A DNA stretch of 64,000 nucleotides from Halomonas huangheensis (GTDB lineage Bacteria > Pseudomonadota > Gammaproteobacteria > Pseudomonadales > Halomonadaceae). Of the stretch, positions 8,484-18,172 are shown one piece after another; the stretch's first letter is position 1, and every line of letters begins with the position of its first letter. The position numbers were made by a program, and so were the translations under genes. The notes under the pieces were generated by a model. That model did no database searches. It was not told where the DNA came from and saw only the letters and a list, made by a program, of their open reading frames with translations. The stretch lies in contig NZ_CP013106.1 in the NCBI RefSeq assembly GCF_001431725.1, positions 2,914,001 through 2,978,000 of the forward strand. The letters are read 5' to 3'.

Positions 8484-9455
8484 ATGCAACCGGATCTCAA
8501 TGACGCCTTGATCTTTGCCAGGGTCGTAGAACAAGGCAGTTTTACTGCGGCCTCCAGGCTGCTGAGCATTCCCAAGACCACTGTGAGTCGCAAGGTCCAG
8601 ACGCTGGAGCTGCGCCTCGGCGCACGGCTGCTGAACCGAACCACCCGTAAGCTGAGCCTGACCGAAGCAGGCTCTGTCTACTACGACTACTGCAGTCGCA
8701 TTGTCCAGGATATGGACGAGGCAGAGAGCGCCGTCCAGCAATTGGAGGGCAACCCACGGGGCTGGCTGCGAGTTACCGCTCCATTCACCATGTGTACCGA
8801 ATTCACCTCGACACTGGTACGAGACTTCCGCGAGCTGTACCCGGCGGTAAAGATCGAGTTGGTGCTGTCCAACGACCGGCTCGACCTGGTGGCCCATCAG
8901 ATTGACGTGGCGCTGCGCGTTGGAGAACTTCCGGACTCAAGCCTGGTGGCCCGCCACCTGGCCAGCTACCGTTCGTTCGTCTATGCCAGCGACAGCTATA
9001 TCGCCCGCCACGGAGAGCCTCAGACGCCTGCGGAGCTGGCCCGCCACCCCGCTCTGGCCAAATCCATGGACCAGCGAGGTCAACGTTACTTCTGGGAGTT
9101 GCACAAAGGGGACCATCGGGAGGAGATCGAAATAGACCCGGTTGCCGTCGCCAACGATCCATTCGTGCTGAGAGGGCTACTGGTCGAGGGCCATGGAGTG
9201 ATGCTGACCAGTGAGATCGTTGCCTGCCTGGGGCCAGAAGAGCGCCAGTTGCGGCGCATCCTGCCAGAGTGGGAGGGACCCGAAGTCGAGTTCAATGCCG
9301 TATTCCCGGGCGGCCGCCTGATCTCACCCAAGGTGCGAACCTTCGTTGACTTCGTGGTGGAACGCACTCGCCTCGACCATATCATGCCCGCACATTGGCA
9401 ACCTCTTGTCCAACCGGCAGCGGAGAGCGTCACTCCAGTAGACGAAACGGCCTGA
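8484..9455 (+). CDS. LysR-family transcriptional regulator
   Basis: This 323-residue protein has an N-terminal winged helix (LNDALIFARVVEQGSFTAAS, then IPKTTVSRKVQTLE) and a C-terminal periplasmic-binding-like effector domain containing the usual RVGELPDSSLVARHL. The chosen ATG at 8484 gives the normal LysR N-terminus; the frame is open for about 80 more codons upstream but carries no family sequence. It is divergent from the RND adaptor and pump, so it is the probable regulator of that operon, a common LysR arrangement. The inducer is unknown. Confidence 0.9.
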   Translation: MQPDLNDALIFARVVEQGSFTAASRLLSIPKTTVSRKVQTLELRLGARLLNRTTRKLSLTEAGSVYYDYCSRIVQDMDEAESAVQQLEGNPRGWLRVTAPFTMCTEFTSTLVRDFRELYPAVKIELVLSNDRLDLVAHQIDVALRVGELPDSSLVARHLASYRSFVYASDSYIARHGEPQTPAELARHPALAKSMDQRGQRYFWELHKGDHREEIEIDPVAVANDPFVLRGLLVEGHGVMLTSEIVACLGPEERQLRRILPEWEGPEVEFNAVFPGGRLISPKVRTFVDFVVERTRLDHIMPAHWQPLVQPAAESVTPVDETA

Positions 9456-9504
9456 GAGGCTACTCATGATCCAGCGACACGATTCCCCAACCGATGATAA
9501 GCGC

Positions 9505-9552
9505 TCCCCTCCACTCATATGACACAACGACGCCAATACAGGGTGGAGGGGA
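9505..9552. terminator. 10-bp perfect inverted repeat between convergent genes
   Basis: TCCCCTCCAC (9505-9514) and GTGGAGGGGA (9543-9552) are exact complements separated by 28 bases. The element lies between the ends of the LysR and gfa genes and may end transcription from both sides, although the loop is long and no T-run follows. Confidence 0.35.
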
Positions 9553-9602
9553 ACTACATCCCGTTGATCATGTTGGTGTGTGCCACGCAGTGACCACTGG
9601 CA

Positions 9603-10172
9603 TCATAGAACTCCCCTGGCTCTGGCCGTATGGGAAGCAATGGCATCCATCAGCGGTGGTGACAGACAGTCATAGGGCTCCAGGCCCAGCTGCTTGAGCC
9701 GGCCGCGTACCTTGTCCATGTTGTCTGGATGGGCCCCCGACTCGATGATCGAGGAGACGAAGGCAGCAAATTCAGGGGCCGCCCAACCGGAGTCTTCGGA
9801 GAGTTCTGTGTGGATGAAGTCCAGGCCGTGGAAAGGATGGTCGGTATTCTCGATACGACCGAACATATGGACCCCGCATCCTCTGCAGGCATGCCGCTGG
9901 ATGGCGGCCGAAGCATCGACCACCTCCAACTTGTCCTCATTGGCGGTGACGCTGAGGGTATCTCGGGGTACCACAGCGACCATCGAAAACAAAGCACCTT
10001 CAGGCTTCCAGCACTTGGTACAGCCGCAAACGTGGTTGTGGGCACACTGTGCCTTGACTGTGACCTCGACAGGGCTGTCGGTACAGTGGCAATGCAGGCT
10101 GCCTCCTTCAAAGTTATCACTGCCGGCACGTACCCCGTCGTCTACGGCGGGATGAATCCTGATATCGTTCAT
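9603..10172 (-). CDS. gfa: S-(hydroxymethyl)glutathione synthase (glutathione-dependent formaldehyde-activating enzyme)
   Basis: This 189-residue protein is close to the usual Gfa length of about 190. Zinc-ligand cysteines sit in [19 protein letters not shown] and [29 protein letters not shown] is a further family block. Gfa is proposed to speed adduct formation between formaldehyde and glutathione, the first step of glutathione-dependent detoxification. The start at 10172 follows AAGGAG; a longer in-frame start at 10217 has no such site. The next gene is a zinc alcohol dehydrogenase on the opposite strand, but it is not the typical class III partner. Confidence 0.9.
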   Translation of the reverse strand: MNDIRIHPAVDDGVRAGSDNFEGGSLHCHCTDSPVEVTVKAQCAHNHVCGCTKCWKPEGALFSMVAVVPRDTLSVTANEDKLEVVDASAAIQRHACRGCGVHMFGRIENTDHPFHGLDFIHTELSEDSGWAAPEFAAFVSSIIESGAHPDNMDKVRGRLKQLGLEPYDCLSPPLMDAIASHTARARGVL

Positions 10173-10620
10173 GGAAGTGGCTCCTTGGGCAATGGTGAGC
10201 GTTGCAGAAGCCATCACTGCGAGGGACTCGGGTCGCTCACGGCATGATTGTCGAGGGCGCCACCATCTGACGGTTATTCGTCAGGTTCATTGGCTTCCGC
10301 TCCACTATGTAGTCTAGTCAGCATGGGCGTGCTGCGCTCACCCTTGACACCAGGTTCGTGTATACGCCTCGCATGCTGAAAACCGAAGCATCTTGAGAGG
10401 CTCCTCGAGACGCTGCAACGGTCAATGATTCGTTGGCAGACAGGGGTTTCCTGAACATTTCTCCATCATGTGAAGAAGGAAAACGCCGCCTGTAGGGAGC
10501 CGTCTTCTACGCCCGACACAACCTGATGCGCACTTGATGTAGGTCAAATTCCTTTTAGGCGGCACGCCTATACTCATGACGATAGCCCACCAGATGCCAG
10601 CTGGAAGGAGTACAAAGCCA
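10173..10620. other. Divergent intergenic region gfa / alcohol dehydrogenase
   Basis: This 448-base region holds the FNR-type promoter of the alcohol dehydrogenase at its right end. Nothing specific was recognised for gfa. No small gene is evident. Confidence 0.5.
10534..10574 (+). promoter_or_regulatory. FNR/ANR-type box and -10 element of the alcohol dehydrogenase promoter
   Basis: TTGATGTAGGTCAA (10534-10547) fits the FNR/ANR consensus TTGAT-N4-RTCAA. TATACT (10569-10574) is a good -10. With a start near 10581 the box centres at about -41, the class II activator position. This predicts induction under low oxygen. Confidence 0.7.
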
Positions 10621-11649
10621 ATGAAAGCTCTTGTCTATGAAGGCCCTGGCCAACGAAGCTGGAAAGACAAGCCTCGTCCCTGTATCGAGAAGCCAACAGA
10701 TACTATCGTGCGGTTGACACATACCACCATTTGCGGGACCGACCTGCACATACTGAAGGGAGACGTCCCCACGGTGGAAGCCGGACGTACACTGGGTCAT
10801 GAAGGAATTGGAATTGTCGAAGAAGTCGGCGACAGCGTGAGCAGCGTGAAACAAGGAGACCAGGTACTTATCTCCTGCATTACCTCTTGCGGTCACTGTG
10901 ACTACTGCAAACAGGGAATGTACGCTCACTGTCGCGATGGTGGCTGGATTCTGGGTCACAAGATTGATGGCACGCAAGCGGAATTCGTGCGCATCCCTCA
11001 TGCCGATAACAGCCTCTATCGGCTACCTCCAGGGCTTGATCCCGCTGCTGCCCTGATGCTGAGCGATATCCTCCCAACTGGCCATGAGATCGGCGCACTC
11101 AATGGAGAAGTCAAACTCGGAGATACCGTCGCTATCGTCGGCGCAGGCCCCATCGGTCTTGCAGCTCTACTGACATCGCGCTTCTATTCTCCTGCCCACA
11201 TCATCATGGTTGACCCCGATGAAAACCGACTGGCCGTAGCCCGTCAGCTAGGGGCAACCGAAATCGTGAGCACTAACCCTGTCGAGGAGATCATGAGCCT
11301 CACCCATGGTGAAGGCGTCGATGTCGCAATGGAGGCGGTAGGTATCCCTGAGACATTCGATATCTGTCAAAGCATTTTGAGGCCAGGTGGAAAACTCGCC
11401 AACATCGGGGTGCATGGCAAAAGCGTAGACTTCCACATCGAGGATTTGTGGATCAAGAACATCACACTACGTACCGGGCTGGTGAACACCAACACCATCC
11501 CCGTGCTGATGCGTTTCCTCGAATCAGGTGGCATTGATGCAGAGAGCCTGATCACTCACCGCTTCGACTTGAATGACATTGAACAGGCCTACAACGTTTT
11601 CGCACAAGCAGCCTCGGAAAAGGCAATCAAGGTACTACTTACCTCATGA
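10621..11649 (+). CDS. Zinc-dependent alcohol dehydrogenase (MDR family)
   Basis: This 342-residue medium-chain dehydrogenase has catalytic-zinc ligands in TTICGTDLHI and LGHEGIG. The structural-zinc cysteines are in CGHCDYCKQGMYAHC, and the nucleotide fold is IVGAGPIGLAALL. It probably interconverts a small alcohol and aldehyde with NAD(H); the exact substrate cannot be read. The start at 10621 has AAGGAG ten bases upstream, and a slightly longer ATG start at 10576 lies too close to the promoter. An FNR/ANR-type box at the class II position suggests use under oxygen limitation, fitting a fermentative or redox-balancing role. Confidence 0.9.
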   Translation: MKALVYEGPGQRSWKDKPRPCIEKPTDTIVRLTHTTICGTDLHILKGDVPTVEAGRTLGHEGIGIVEEVGDSVSSVKQGDQVLISCITSCGHCDYCKQGMYAHCRDGGWILGHKIDGTQAEFVRIPHADNSLYRLPPGLDPAAALMLSDILPTGHEIGALNGEVKLGDTVAIVGAGPIGLAALLTSRFYSPAHIIMVDPDENRLAVARQLGATEIVSTNPVEEIMSLTHGEGVDVAMEAVGIPETFDICQSILRPGGKLANIGVHGKSVDFHIEDLWIKNITLRTGLVNTNTIPVLMRFLESGGIDAESLITHRFDLNDIEQAYNVFAQAASEKAIKVLLTS

Positions 11650-11721
11650 ACAATAGTTGATGCGTGACTCATCCCCTATCAATACGCATCGATAAAGGTG
11701 CGTCAAAGCGGAAAATGTCGA

Positions 11722-12474
11722 TCATCCATCCAGCAGCCACTGAGCGAAGCGCGCAGTAGTATAGGCCAGGCCTGCCGCTGCTGCGCCCATCAGCAAGGTA
11801 CGCAGCCCAGAGCGCCACACCGGTAGGCCATATACCACACTCTTCAGTAGACCGACGCCTACGAAAATGCCGGCAGCCAGTCCCAGGCTGCAAAAGAACT
11901 GAGTGGTAACGCCAAGCCCGGGTATCAGATAGGGCAACAATGGAATAGAGCCAATAACAATGAAGGTACTGAAGGTTGCAAGCGCCGCTCGCAGCGGGCT
12001 GACTCCTTCAGTAGACAAACCGTACTCCTCCCGCAGCATGGTGGATACCCAGATATCAGGATCTCGACACAGGGTGTCCACTACCTGCTCAAGCAGCTCG
12101 CCCTCAAATCCCTTGGCTCGAAATAGTTGCCGGACTTCCTCACGCTCACCTTCCGGTACCAGAGCAATATGCTGTCGTTCGGTGCGTTCGGCACTGGCGA
12201 CATGGGCAAGCTGCGCCTGACCAGCCTCATAATTACTGACTGCCATGCTGAAACCATCGGCAATCAAGTTGGCGGCCCCAAGTACCAGTGCTACTTGTGG
12301 TGAAAAGCCAGCACCGAATGCGCTGGATACCACTGCAAATGTGGTCACACAACCATCAATGCCGCCAAGCACCGCATCGGGAAAGACCGACGCCCGCACT
12401 GGAGCCATCAGACGACGTCGCACCGCTGCGGGGCGATGGTCTGCGAATAGGCGTTCGCGGTTTGGTGATGACAT
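11722..12474 (-). CDS. VIT1/CCC1-family iron/manganese transporter
   Basis: This 250-residue membrane protein has the VIT1/CCC1 pattern. VFPDAVLGGIDGCVTTFAVV forms TM1, LVLGAANLIADGFSMAVSNY forms TM2 with its conserved acidic residue, a cytosolic helical domain rich in glutamate follows (residues ~95-155), and three membrane segments finish the protein. Family members move Fe2+ or Mn2+ out of the cytosol. The start at 12474 is preceded by GGGGGAG at good spacing. It converges on the alcohol dehydrogenase with 72 bases between the ends. No iron-box-like operator was seen upstream. Confidence 0.85.
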   Translation of the reverse strand: MSSPNRERLFADHRPAAVRRRLMAPVRASVFPDAVLGGIDGCVTTFAVVSSAFGAGFSPQVALVLGAANLIADGFSMAVSNYEAGQAQLAHVASAERTERQHIALVPEGEREEVRQLFRAKGFEGELLEQVVDTLCRDPDIWVSTMLREEYGLSTEGVSPLRAALATFSTFIVIGSIPLLPYLIPGLGVTTQFFCSLGLAAGIFVGVGLLKSVVYGLPVWRSGLRTLLMGAAAAGLAYTTARFAQWLLDG

Positions 12475-12731
12475 GACGGCCTCCCCCAGAACTTGCAACT
12501 TATGGCAGCCCCACAAGTGTAAGCTGAATTGAGGTTTTGGCAGGAACAGTCCTAAACAGATACAACCTCACCTCTTTACAACCACAACCTTACCGAGTGG
12601 CGAAAGGACGGCTGATCAGAACTTCAGCTCAGGTGCAGAGGATGCTGCTCGACATACAACGGGCATCATTCAACAGACCAGAGATCTTGAGATGGATCAA
12701 GGCAGGAGGGAAGACTTGAACAGAGTTGCAC

Positions 12732-12807
12732 TGGCTCCCCGAGTAGGACTCGAACCTACGACCCAATGATTAACAGTCATTTGCTCTACCAACTGAGCTA
12801 TCGGGGA
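12732..12807 (-). tRNA. tRNA-Asn (GTT)
   Basis: The minus strand gives a complete 76-base cloverleaf with encoded CCA. The acceptor is TCCCCGA/TCGGGGA and the anticodon loop CTGTTAA reads GTT. It is the last of three tandem copies in the direction of transcription. Confidence 0.97.
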
Positions 12808-12866
12808 ACGACGATGTGCAATCTAGAGCAATATACGAGCTCTAGCGACAATATCAGGTGGAGGGA

Positions 12867-12942
12867 TGGCTCCTCGAGCAGGACTCGAACCTGCGACCCA
12901 ATGATTAACAGTCATTTGCTCTACCAACTGAGCTATCGAGGA
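12867..12942 (-). tRNA. tRNA-Asn (GTT)
   Basis: Second tandem copy, 76 bases with encoded CCA and the same anticodon loop CTGTTAA. The acceptor and T-arm differ slightly from the flanking copies (TCCTCGA/TCGAGGA), with compensating changes that keep the stems paired. Confidence 0.97.
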
Positions 12943-13043
12943 ATGACCCTGAATTGTCGGTGCGAGAAAGCAATCTCTGACAGCTTATTCTACCTTTAAA
13001 CCATTGAGTTCAAAGTAAATCGTAGAATGTCACTCTCAGCATT

Positions 13044-13119
13044 TGGCTCCCCGAGTAGGACTCGAACCTACGACCCAATGATTAACAGTCATTTGCTCTA
13101 CCAACTGAGCTATCGGGGA
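13044..13119 (-). tRNA. tRNA-Asn (GTT)
   Basis: Third tandem copy, 76 bases with CCA, matching the first copy throughout the arms compared. The three copies are about 60-100 bases apart and probably share one transcript. Confidence 0.97.
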
Positions 13120-13277
13120 ATTGCCTCAAGCACGGGGCGTAGTATACGGATCGGCTCCGATTCGTCAAGCCTGCCAGGGGAATTCGTCGCTTAACTCTCT
13201 GATACGGCGATGACTTCCCTGATACCATGCTGGCTTGTGTTCGGAGCATCCGGGGACAACCGGCCGCTGAAACGAAA

Positions 13278-13308
13278 AACGCCCACCAAGCTATGCTTGG
13301 TGGGCGTT
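13278..13308 (-). terminator. Rho-independent terminator of tRNA-Met
   Basis: There is a perfect 14-bp stem (13278-13291 with 13295-13308) with a three-base loop. On the minus strand it is followed by TTTTTCGTTT, directly after the tRNA-Met gene. Confidence 0.88.
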
Positions 13309-13318
13309 CTACGGAATC

Positions 13319-13395
13319 TGGTGGCTACGCCCTGATTTGAACAGGGGACCCCATCATTATGAGTGATGTGCTCTAACCAGCTGAGCTACGTAGCC
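13319..13395 (-). tRNA. tRNA-Met (CAT), elongator type
   Basis: The minus strand gives a 77-base cloverleaf with CCA. The acceptor is GGCTACG/CGTAGCC, the anticodon loop CTCATAA reads CAT, and the first acceptor pair G-C is matched, as in elongator rather than initiator tRNA. A strong terminator follows, so it is a separate transcript from the tRNA-Asn array. Confidence 0.95.
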
Positions 13396-13480
13396 TTTTC
13401 AGTCGTCTACGCGCCCGGTAGGCTGCGTCGACGGGGGTGAATTATGCACATCGGAAGGTAACTTGGCAAGCACCGGCGAT

Positions 13481-13605
13481 CATTTTCTCCCGCGCTATTC
13501 TCCCTTTACGCTATTCTCCCTCTACTTAACTTTTCCGCGACCTTACTCTACCTCGCTATTCTTACCGTCCCCCTGCTCATTCTTACCGCCCCCTCCTCCG
13601 CTGCT
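13481..13605. repeat. Pyrimidine-rich tract with short degenerate repeats
   Basis: A markedly T/C-rich stretch between tRNA-Met and betI contains GCTATTCTCCCT twice (near 13494 and 13510) and a related CGCTATTCTTACC. Base use is unlike its surroundings. Function is unknown; no gene is seen in 13396-13742. Confidence 0.5.
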
Positions 13606-13627
13606 GGTCTGTCTACCAGCATTCTTT

Positions 13628-13653
13628 TTTATATTGAACGTACAATCAATAAA
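13628..13653. promoter_or_regulatory. Candidate BetI operator
   Basis: This AT-rich dyad, with ATTGA (13633-13637) facing TCAAT (13646-13650) and flanking TTTAT/ATAAA, lies about 100 bases upstream of betI. It resembles the AT-rich dyads of known choline-responsive BetI operators. The match is by eye. Confidence 0.45.
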
Positions 13654-13742
13654 AGGCATACTAGCAACATATACCACAGGACTCGAATCCACTCAGGAGT
13701 TCGCGTCGACAGGTACAGACTCGAGAGTCGGAGGAAACTGCA

Positions 13743-14336
13743 GTGCCCAAGGTAGGAATGGAGCCGATACGCCGCCAGCAATTGATCAATGCCACCATGA
13801 CGGCGATCAACGAGGTTGGCCTTGCCGATGCCACAGTGATACGCATCGCCCGTCACGCGGGGGTATCCGCCGGCATCATCAGCCATTATTTCGGCGGCAA
13901 GGACGGCTTGCTGGAAGCCACCATGCGCCAGATTCTCCACGATCTTGGTTCTGCGGTGAGCGATAGACGCAAGGCTCTGACAGACACCAGCCCTCGCGCT
14001 CATCTTTCGGCAATCATCGATGGCAACTTCGACTCGTCTCAGGTCAACGCCAGCGCCGCACGCACCTGGCTGGCCTTCTGGGCAAGCTCGGTGCACAAGC
14101 CGGAGTTGCAACGCCTGCAATACGTCAACGACCGCCGCCTGTACGCTAACCTCTGCCACCAGTTCCGCCGCCTGATGCCGCGTGAAGATGCACGCTACTC
14201 CGCCCGTGGCATGGCGGCCATGATCGATGGGCTATGGCTGCGCGGCGCATTATCACCGGAAGGTCTGGACGTTACCAAAGCACGGCGTGTTGCCATCGAG
14301 TATCTCGATCGACTACTCCGCGACTACGAAGGTTGA
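13743..14336 (+). CDS. betI: BetI, choline-responsive TetR-type repressor
   Basis: This 197-residue protein starts at a GTG (13743) with GGAGG upstream, giving the familiar N-terminus [19 protein letters not shown]. The TetR helix-turn-helix is [20 protein letters not shown], ending in the BetI-typical [15 protein letters not shown]. BetI represses the choline-to-betaine operon, and choline relieves it. It heads betI-betB-betA, the usual order. The stop is 128 bases before betB. An AT-rich dyad upstream is a candidate self-regulatory site. Confidence 0.95.
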   Translation: MPKVGMEPIRRQQLINATMTAINEVGLADATVIRIARHAGVSAGIISHYFGGKDGLLEATMRQILHDLGSAVSDRRKALTDTSPRAHLSAIIDGNFDSSQVNASAARTWLAFWASSVHKPELQRLQYVNDRRLYANLCHQFRRLMPREDARYSARGMAAMIDGLWLRGALSPEGLDVTKARRVAIEYLDRLLRDYEG

Positions 14337-14464
14337 TACGGCCGTCAACACCAGCACCTGACACGCCCAGCAGCCAGCAAAATACTACCGGCCACCAGGC
14401 CGTCACCACCCTGACACCCGTTCACATCGACGTTGATGTGACGTCTGCTCGACAGGAGGATGCC

Positions 14465-15976
14465 ATGGCAACTTTCGATACTGATTCCCACAGCACGCAC
14501 TCCACCGACACTCATCTCGCTCCGGTGACGCTCTATATAGATGGCCAGCGCCAGAACGCCACTTCTGGAGACACCTTCAGCGTCACCAACCCCTACGATG
14601 GCAGCCCGCTTGCCGAGGTTCAGGTCGCCAGCGAGGCCGATGTCGACGCAGCCGTCGCTTCAGCCGCGCGTGGCCAGAAGATATGGGGCGCAATGTCGGG
14701 CATGGAGCGCGGACGTGTCATGCAACGTGCCGTCGCACTATTGCGTGAGCGTAACGACGATATCGCACACCTGGAAACGCTCAACACCGGCAAGCCGCTG
14801 AGTGAGACCAGCAGCGTCGACATCGTGACCGGTGCCGACGTCCTGGAATACTACGCAGGCCTGGCCGCTGCCGTCGAAGGCAGTCAGATTCCGCTGCGTG
14901 AGGACAGCTTCGTCTATACCCGTCGTGAACCACTGGGCGTCATCGGCTCCATCGGCGCCTGGAACTATCCGATCCAGATTGCCTGCTGGAAGGCTGCTCC
15001 CGCGCTGGCTGCCGGTAATGCGGTAGTGTTCAAGCCCAGCGAGGTCACTCCGCTGACCACCATGATGCTCGCCGAGATCTTCACCGAGGCGGGCCTGCCC
15101 GATGGTGTGTTCAATGTCGTGCATGGTGCCGCCTCCGTTGGTCAGGCAATCACCGCTCACCCGCATATCGCCAAGGTTTCCTTCACTGGCGAAGTGGGTA
15201 CCGGCAAGAAGGTAATGTCCGCCTCCGCCGCCTCGTCATTGAAGGATGTGACCATGGAGCTGGGTGGCAAGTCGCCGCTGATCGTGTGCCGTGATGCCGA
15301 TCTCGACCGCGCCGCCGACGCTGCGATGATGGCCAACTTCTATTCCAGTGGACAGATCTGCACCAACGGCACTCGTGTATTTGTCGATAGCGCCATCAAG
15401 GCCGAATTCGAGGAGCGCATTGTCGAGCGAGTGGCACGTATCAAGGCCGGTGACCCGCTTGATCCGCAGGTCAACTTCGGCCCGCTGGTCAGCTTCGAGC
15501 ATCAGGCCAAGGTATTGTCCTATATCGAACTCGGCAAACAGGAAGGTGCTCGAGTACTGGCTGGTGGCGAAAGCTGGAATGAAGGCGATTGGGCCAATGG
15601 TGCCTGGGCTGCGCCCACGGTGTTCACCGATTGCAGCGATGAGATGCGCATCGTACGTGAGGAAATCTTCGGCCCGGTGATGTCGATTCTGTCCTTCGAT
15701 GACGACGAAGAGGCTATCGCTCGTGCCAACAACACTACCTATGGTCTGGCCGCCGGTGTCTTCACCGAAAGCCTCAATCGCGCGCACCGCATGATCCATC
15801 GGCTTGAGGCCGGTATCTGCTGGATCAATACCTGGGGCGAGTCGCCTGCCGAGATGCCGGTTGGCGGCTACAAGCAATCAGGTGTCGGGCGCGAGAACGG
15901 TATCGAGACCCTTGCTCACTATACCCAGACCAAGTCAGTGCAGGTCGAGATGGGGCCCTTCGCCTCGGTGTTCTGA
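14465..15976 (+). CDS. betB: Betaine aldehyde dehydrogenase
   Basis: This 503-residue ALDH-family enzyme converts betaine aldehyde to glycine betaine with NAD(P)+. The conserved glutamate lies in [11 protein letters not shown] and the catalytic cysteine in [14 protein letters not shown]. The end, [13 protein letters not shown], is typical. The start at 14465 follows ACAGGAGG; earlier in-frame codons overlap betI and are not protein-like. The first ~25 residues (rich in S/T/H/D) are longer than in many BetB proteins. It lies between betI and betA and completes osmoprotectant synthesis from choline. Confidence 0.95.
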   Translation: MATFDTDSHSTHSTDTHLAPVTLYIDGQRQNATSGDTFSVTNPYDGSPLAEVQVASEADVDAAVASAARGQKIWGAMSGMERGRVMQRAVALLRERNDDIAHLETLNTGKPLSETSSVDIVTGADVLEYYAGLAAAVEGSQIPLREDSFVYTRREPLGVIGSIGAWNYPIQIACWKAAPALAAGNAVVFKPSEVTPLTTMMLAEIFTEAGLPDGVFNVVHGAASVGQAITAHPHIAKVSFTGEVGTGKKVMSASAASSLKDVTMELGGKSPLIVCRDADLDRAADAAMMANFYSSGQICTNGTRVFVDSAIKAEFEERIVERVARIKAGDPLDPQVNFGPLVSFEHQAKVLSYIELGKQEGARVLAGGESWNEGDWANGAWAAPTVFTDCSDEMRIVREEIFGPVMSILSFDDDEEAIARANNTTYGLAAGVFTESLNRAHRMIHRLEAGICWINTWGESPAEMPVGGYKQSGVGRENGIETLAHYTQTKSVQVEMGPFASVF

Positions 15977-16102
15977 TGAGCGTGATGCACGGGAGCCAGC
16001 ATTTCCCGGTCTCCGTGCTTCTTCCACCCCCATACATGGCAGGCACTCGGCAGCACCTTGTGCTCTTCCCCTCCTCTGACAACCTCACATCGGAGGCGTC
16101 CC

Positions 16103-17806
16103 ATGACCCAACTCCGTGAATTCGACTACATCATCATCGGTGCAGGCTCCGCCGGTAACGTACTCGCCACACGTCTGACCGAGGACGCCGACGTCAGCGT
16201 ACTGCTGCTGGAAGCCGGTGGACCGGACTATCGTTTCGATTTCCGTACCCAGATGCCTGCTGCGCTGGCCTTCCCCCTGCAGGGCAAGCGTTACAACTGG
16301 GCCTTCGAAACCGATCCTGAGCCGCATATGAACAACCGTCGTATGGAGTGCGGACGCGGCAAGGGGCTGGGTGGATCGTCACTGATCAATGGCATGTGCT
16401 ACATCCGTGGCAACGCCCTGGATTACGACAACTGGGCAAAGCGTCCCGGCCTCGAGGATTGGAACTACGCCAACTGCCTGCCCTACTTCCGCAAGGCGGA
16501 GACCCGTGACATCGGTCCCAACGACTACCACGGTGGCGATGGGCCGATCAGCGTGACAACCCCCAAGGCCGGCAATAACCCGCTCTACCACGCCTTTATC
16601 GAGGCAGGTCAGCAAGCCGGCTATCCCGCCACCGAGGACGTCAACGGCTATCAGCAGGAAGGCTTCGGTCCCATGGACCGTTTCGTCACCCCGAAGGGGC
16701 GCCGTTCGTCCACGGCACGCGGGTATCTGGATCAGGCCCGGCAACGTCCCAACCTGACCATCGAGACGCACGCCACTACGGATGTGATTACTTTCGAAGG
16801 CCAGCGTGCCAGCGGTGTACGCTACCAGCGCAAGGGTCAGACACAGAACGTCGTGGCACGCCGCGAGGTATTGCTGTGTGGTGGCGCCATCGCCTCACCG
16901 CAGATCCTGCAGCGCTCGGGAATCGGTCCGCGTGATGTTCTCGATGAGTTCGGCATCGAACCGGTGCATGTCAACGACAATGTTGGCCAGCACCTGCAGG
17001 ACCATCTGGAGATGTACATCCAGTATGAGTGCACCCAACCGATTTCACTGTACCCGGCATTGAAGTGGTACAACCAACCGAAGATCGGTGCCGAATGGAT
17101 GTTCAACGGCACCGGCGTGGGCGCCAGTAACCAGTTCGAGGCCGCAGGCTTCATTCGTACCAGTGATGAAGAGCCCTGGCCCAACCTGCAGTATCACTTC
17201 CTGCCGATTGCCATCAGCTACAACGGCAAGAGTGCTGTCCAGGCGCATGGCTTCCAGGCACACGTCGGCTCGATGCGCTCGGAGAGTGAAGGCCGTGTGC
17301 GGCTGACCTCGCGTGACCCCAAGGCGGCACCGTCGATCCTGTTCAACTATATGTCCACCGATACGGACTGGCAGGAATTCCGCGACGCCATCCGTCTGAC
17401 TCGCGAGATCATCGCCCAACCGGCGATGGATGCCTATCGGGGCCGCGAAATATCACCAGGCGCTCATATCCAGAGCGATACCGAGCTGGATGACTTCGTG
17501 CGTCAGCATGCGGAAACGGCCTATCATCCCTGTGGCAGTTGCCGCATGGGTGACGACGATGATTGCGTGGTCGATGGTCAAGGACGCGTTCATGGTGTCG
17601 AAGGCCTGCGCGTCGTCGATGCCTCGCTATTCCCGGTCATTCCGACCGGCAACCTCAACGCACCGACCATCATGCTTGCGGAACGCATTGCCGACCGCAT
17701 TCGTCAACGCGATATGCTGCCAGCCAGCGACGCACCCTACTATGTAGCGCAAGGTGCTCCGGCACAGAAGGCTCCAATGCGGCCACTGACAAACCAGCCA
17801 GCCTGA
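16103..17806 (+). CDS. betA: Choline dehydrogenase
   Basis: This 567-residue GMC-family flavoprotein oxidises choline to betaine aldehyde at the inner membrane. The FAD-binding motif is [15 protein letters not shown], followed by LLLEAGG. GMC signatures are [15 protein letters not shown] and [15 protein letters not shown], and the C-terminal active-site region contains [10 protein letters not shown] and PTGNLNAPT. The start at 16103 has GGAGG upstream. It is the last gene of betIBA and is followed by a hairpin terminator. Together with BetB it supplies glycine betaine, expected in a halophile. Confidence 0.96.
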   Translation: MTQLREFDYIIIGAGSAGNVLATRLTEDADVSVLLLEAGGPDYRFDFRTQMPAALAFPLQGKRYNWAFETDPEPHMNNRRMECGRGKGLGGSSLINGMCYIRGNALDYDNWAKRPGLEDWNYANCLPYFRKAETRDIGPNDYHGGDGPISVTTPKAGNNPLYHAFIEAGQQAGYPATEDVNGYQQEGFGPMDRFVTPKGRRSSTARGYLDQARQRPNLTIETHATTDVITFEGQRASGVRYQRKGQTQNVVARREVLLCGGAIASPQILQRSGIGPRDVLDEFGIEPVHVNDNVGQHLQDHLEMYIQYECTQPISLYPALKWYNQPKIGAEWMFNGTGVGASNQFEAAGFIRTSDEEPWPNLQYHFLPIAISYNGKSAVQAHGFQAHVGSMRSESEGRVRLTSRDPKAAPSILFNYMSTDTDWQEFRDAIRLTREIIAQPAMDAYRGREISPGAHIQSDTELDDFVRQHAETAYHPCGSCRMGDDDDCVVDGQGRVHGVEGLRVVDASLFPVIPTGNLNAPTIMLAERIADRIRQRDMLPASDAPYYVAQGAPAQKAPMRPLTNQPA

Positions 17807-17846
17807 CACTCCCCCGCACTGAGCGCCTGCTCTTCGTCATCACTCC

Positions 17847-17876
17847 AGCCCCGGTTCCCCACCGGGGCTTCTATTA
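17847..17876 (+). terminator. Hairpin terminator of the bet operon
   Basis: AGCCCCGGT (17847-17855) and ACCGGGGCT (17861-17869) form a 9-bp GC-rich stem with a five-base loop, followed by a short T-rich run (TCTATT). Confidence 0.7.
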
Positions 17877-17910
17877 TGTATCCAGACACACCTATGTATC
17901 CAGACACACC
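17875..17910. repeat. 18-bp perfect tandem duplication
   Basis: TATGTATCCAGACACACC occurs twice in direct succession (17875-17892 and 17893-17910), right behind the bet operon terminator. It looks like a recent slippage or duplication event. Confidence 0.9.
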
Positions 17911-18088
17911 GGAAATGTCAGACCATCCAACTCGCGCCCATAACGCTTGTGGCGATGTCTGGTTTCCTCTGTGCCAGACTTCCCATATCGAGGCCCTCGT
18001 GTAGAGGCCTCCAAGCGTTCGACCTTGGTGTAATGAGCAGCGGGAAACAGTAGCTGCCGCTTGAGGAATGCGCTAGGCTGCAGGAATT

Positions 18089-18138
18089 AAAACAGTTGTT
18101 TGATTTCGGTCGCATACCGATATCCAGAAACGGTATGC
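18089..18138. promoter_or_regulatory. Operator-like elements upstream of fadE
   Basis: AAAAC-AGTT-GTTTG (18089-18102) resembles the PsrA consensus (G/C)AAAC-N2-4-GTTT(G/C). Ten bases further on, GCATACCG (18112-18119) and CGGTATGC (18131-18138) form a perfect 8-bp inverted repeat with an 11-base spacer, 35 bases before the fadE start. The PsrA assignment rests on consensus resemblance. The rest of 17807-18172 holds the terminator and the tandem repeat. Confidence 0.4.
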
Positions 18139-18172
18139 ACTACGCATGTTCCAATCCCTGAAGGAGACGTAA

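Noticed and set aside
12537..12719. 60-codon open frame upstream of the tRNA array
   Set aside because: No binding site or family pattern; probably chance.
17875..17910. CRISPR-like or insertion-related repeat
   Set aside because: Only two directly adjoining copies without spacers, so a simple tandem duplication.
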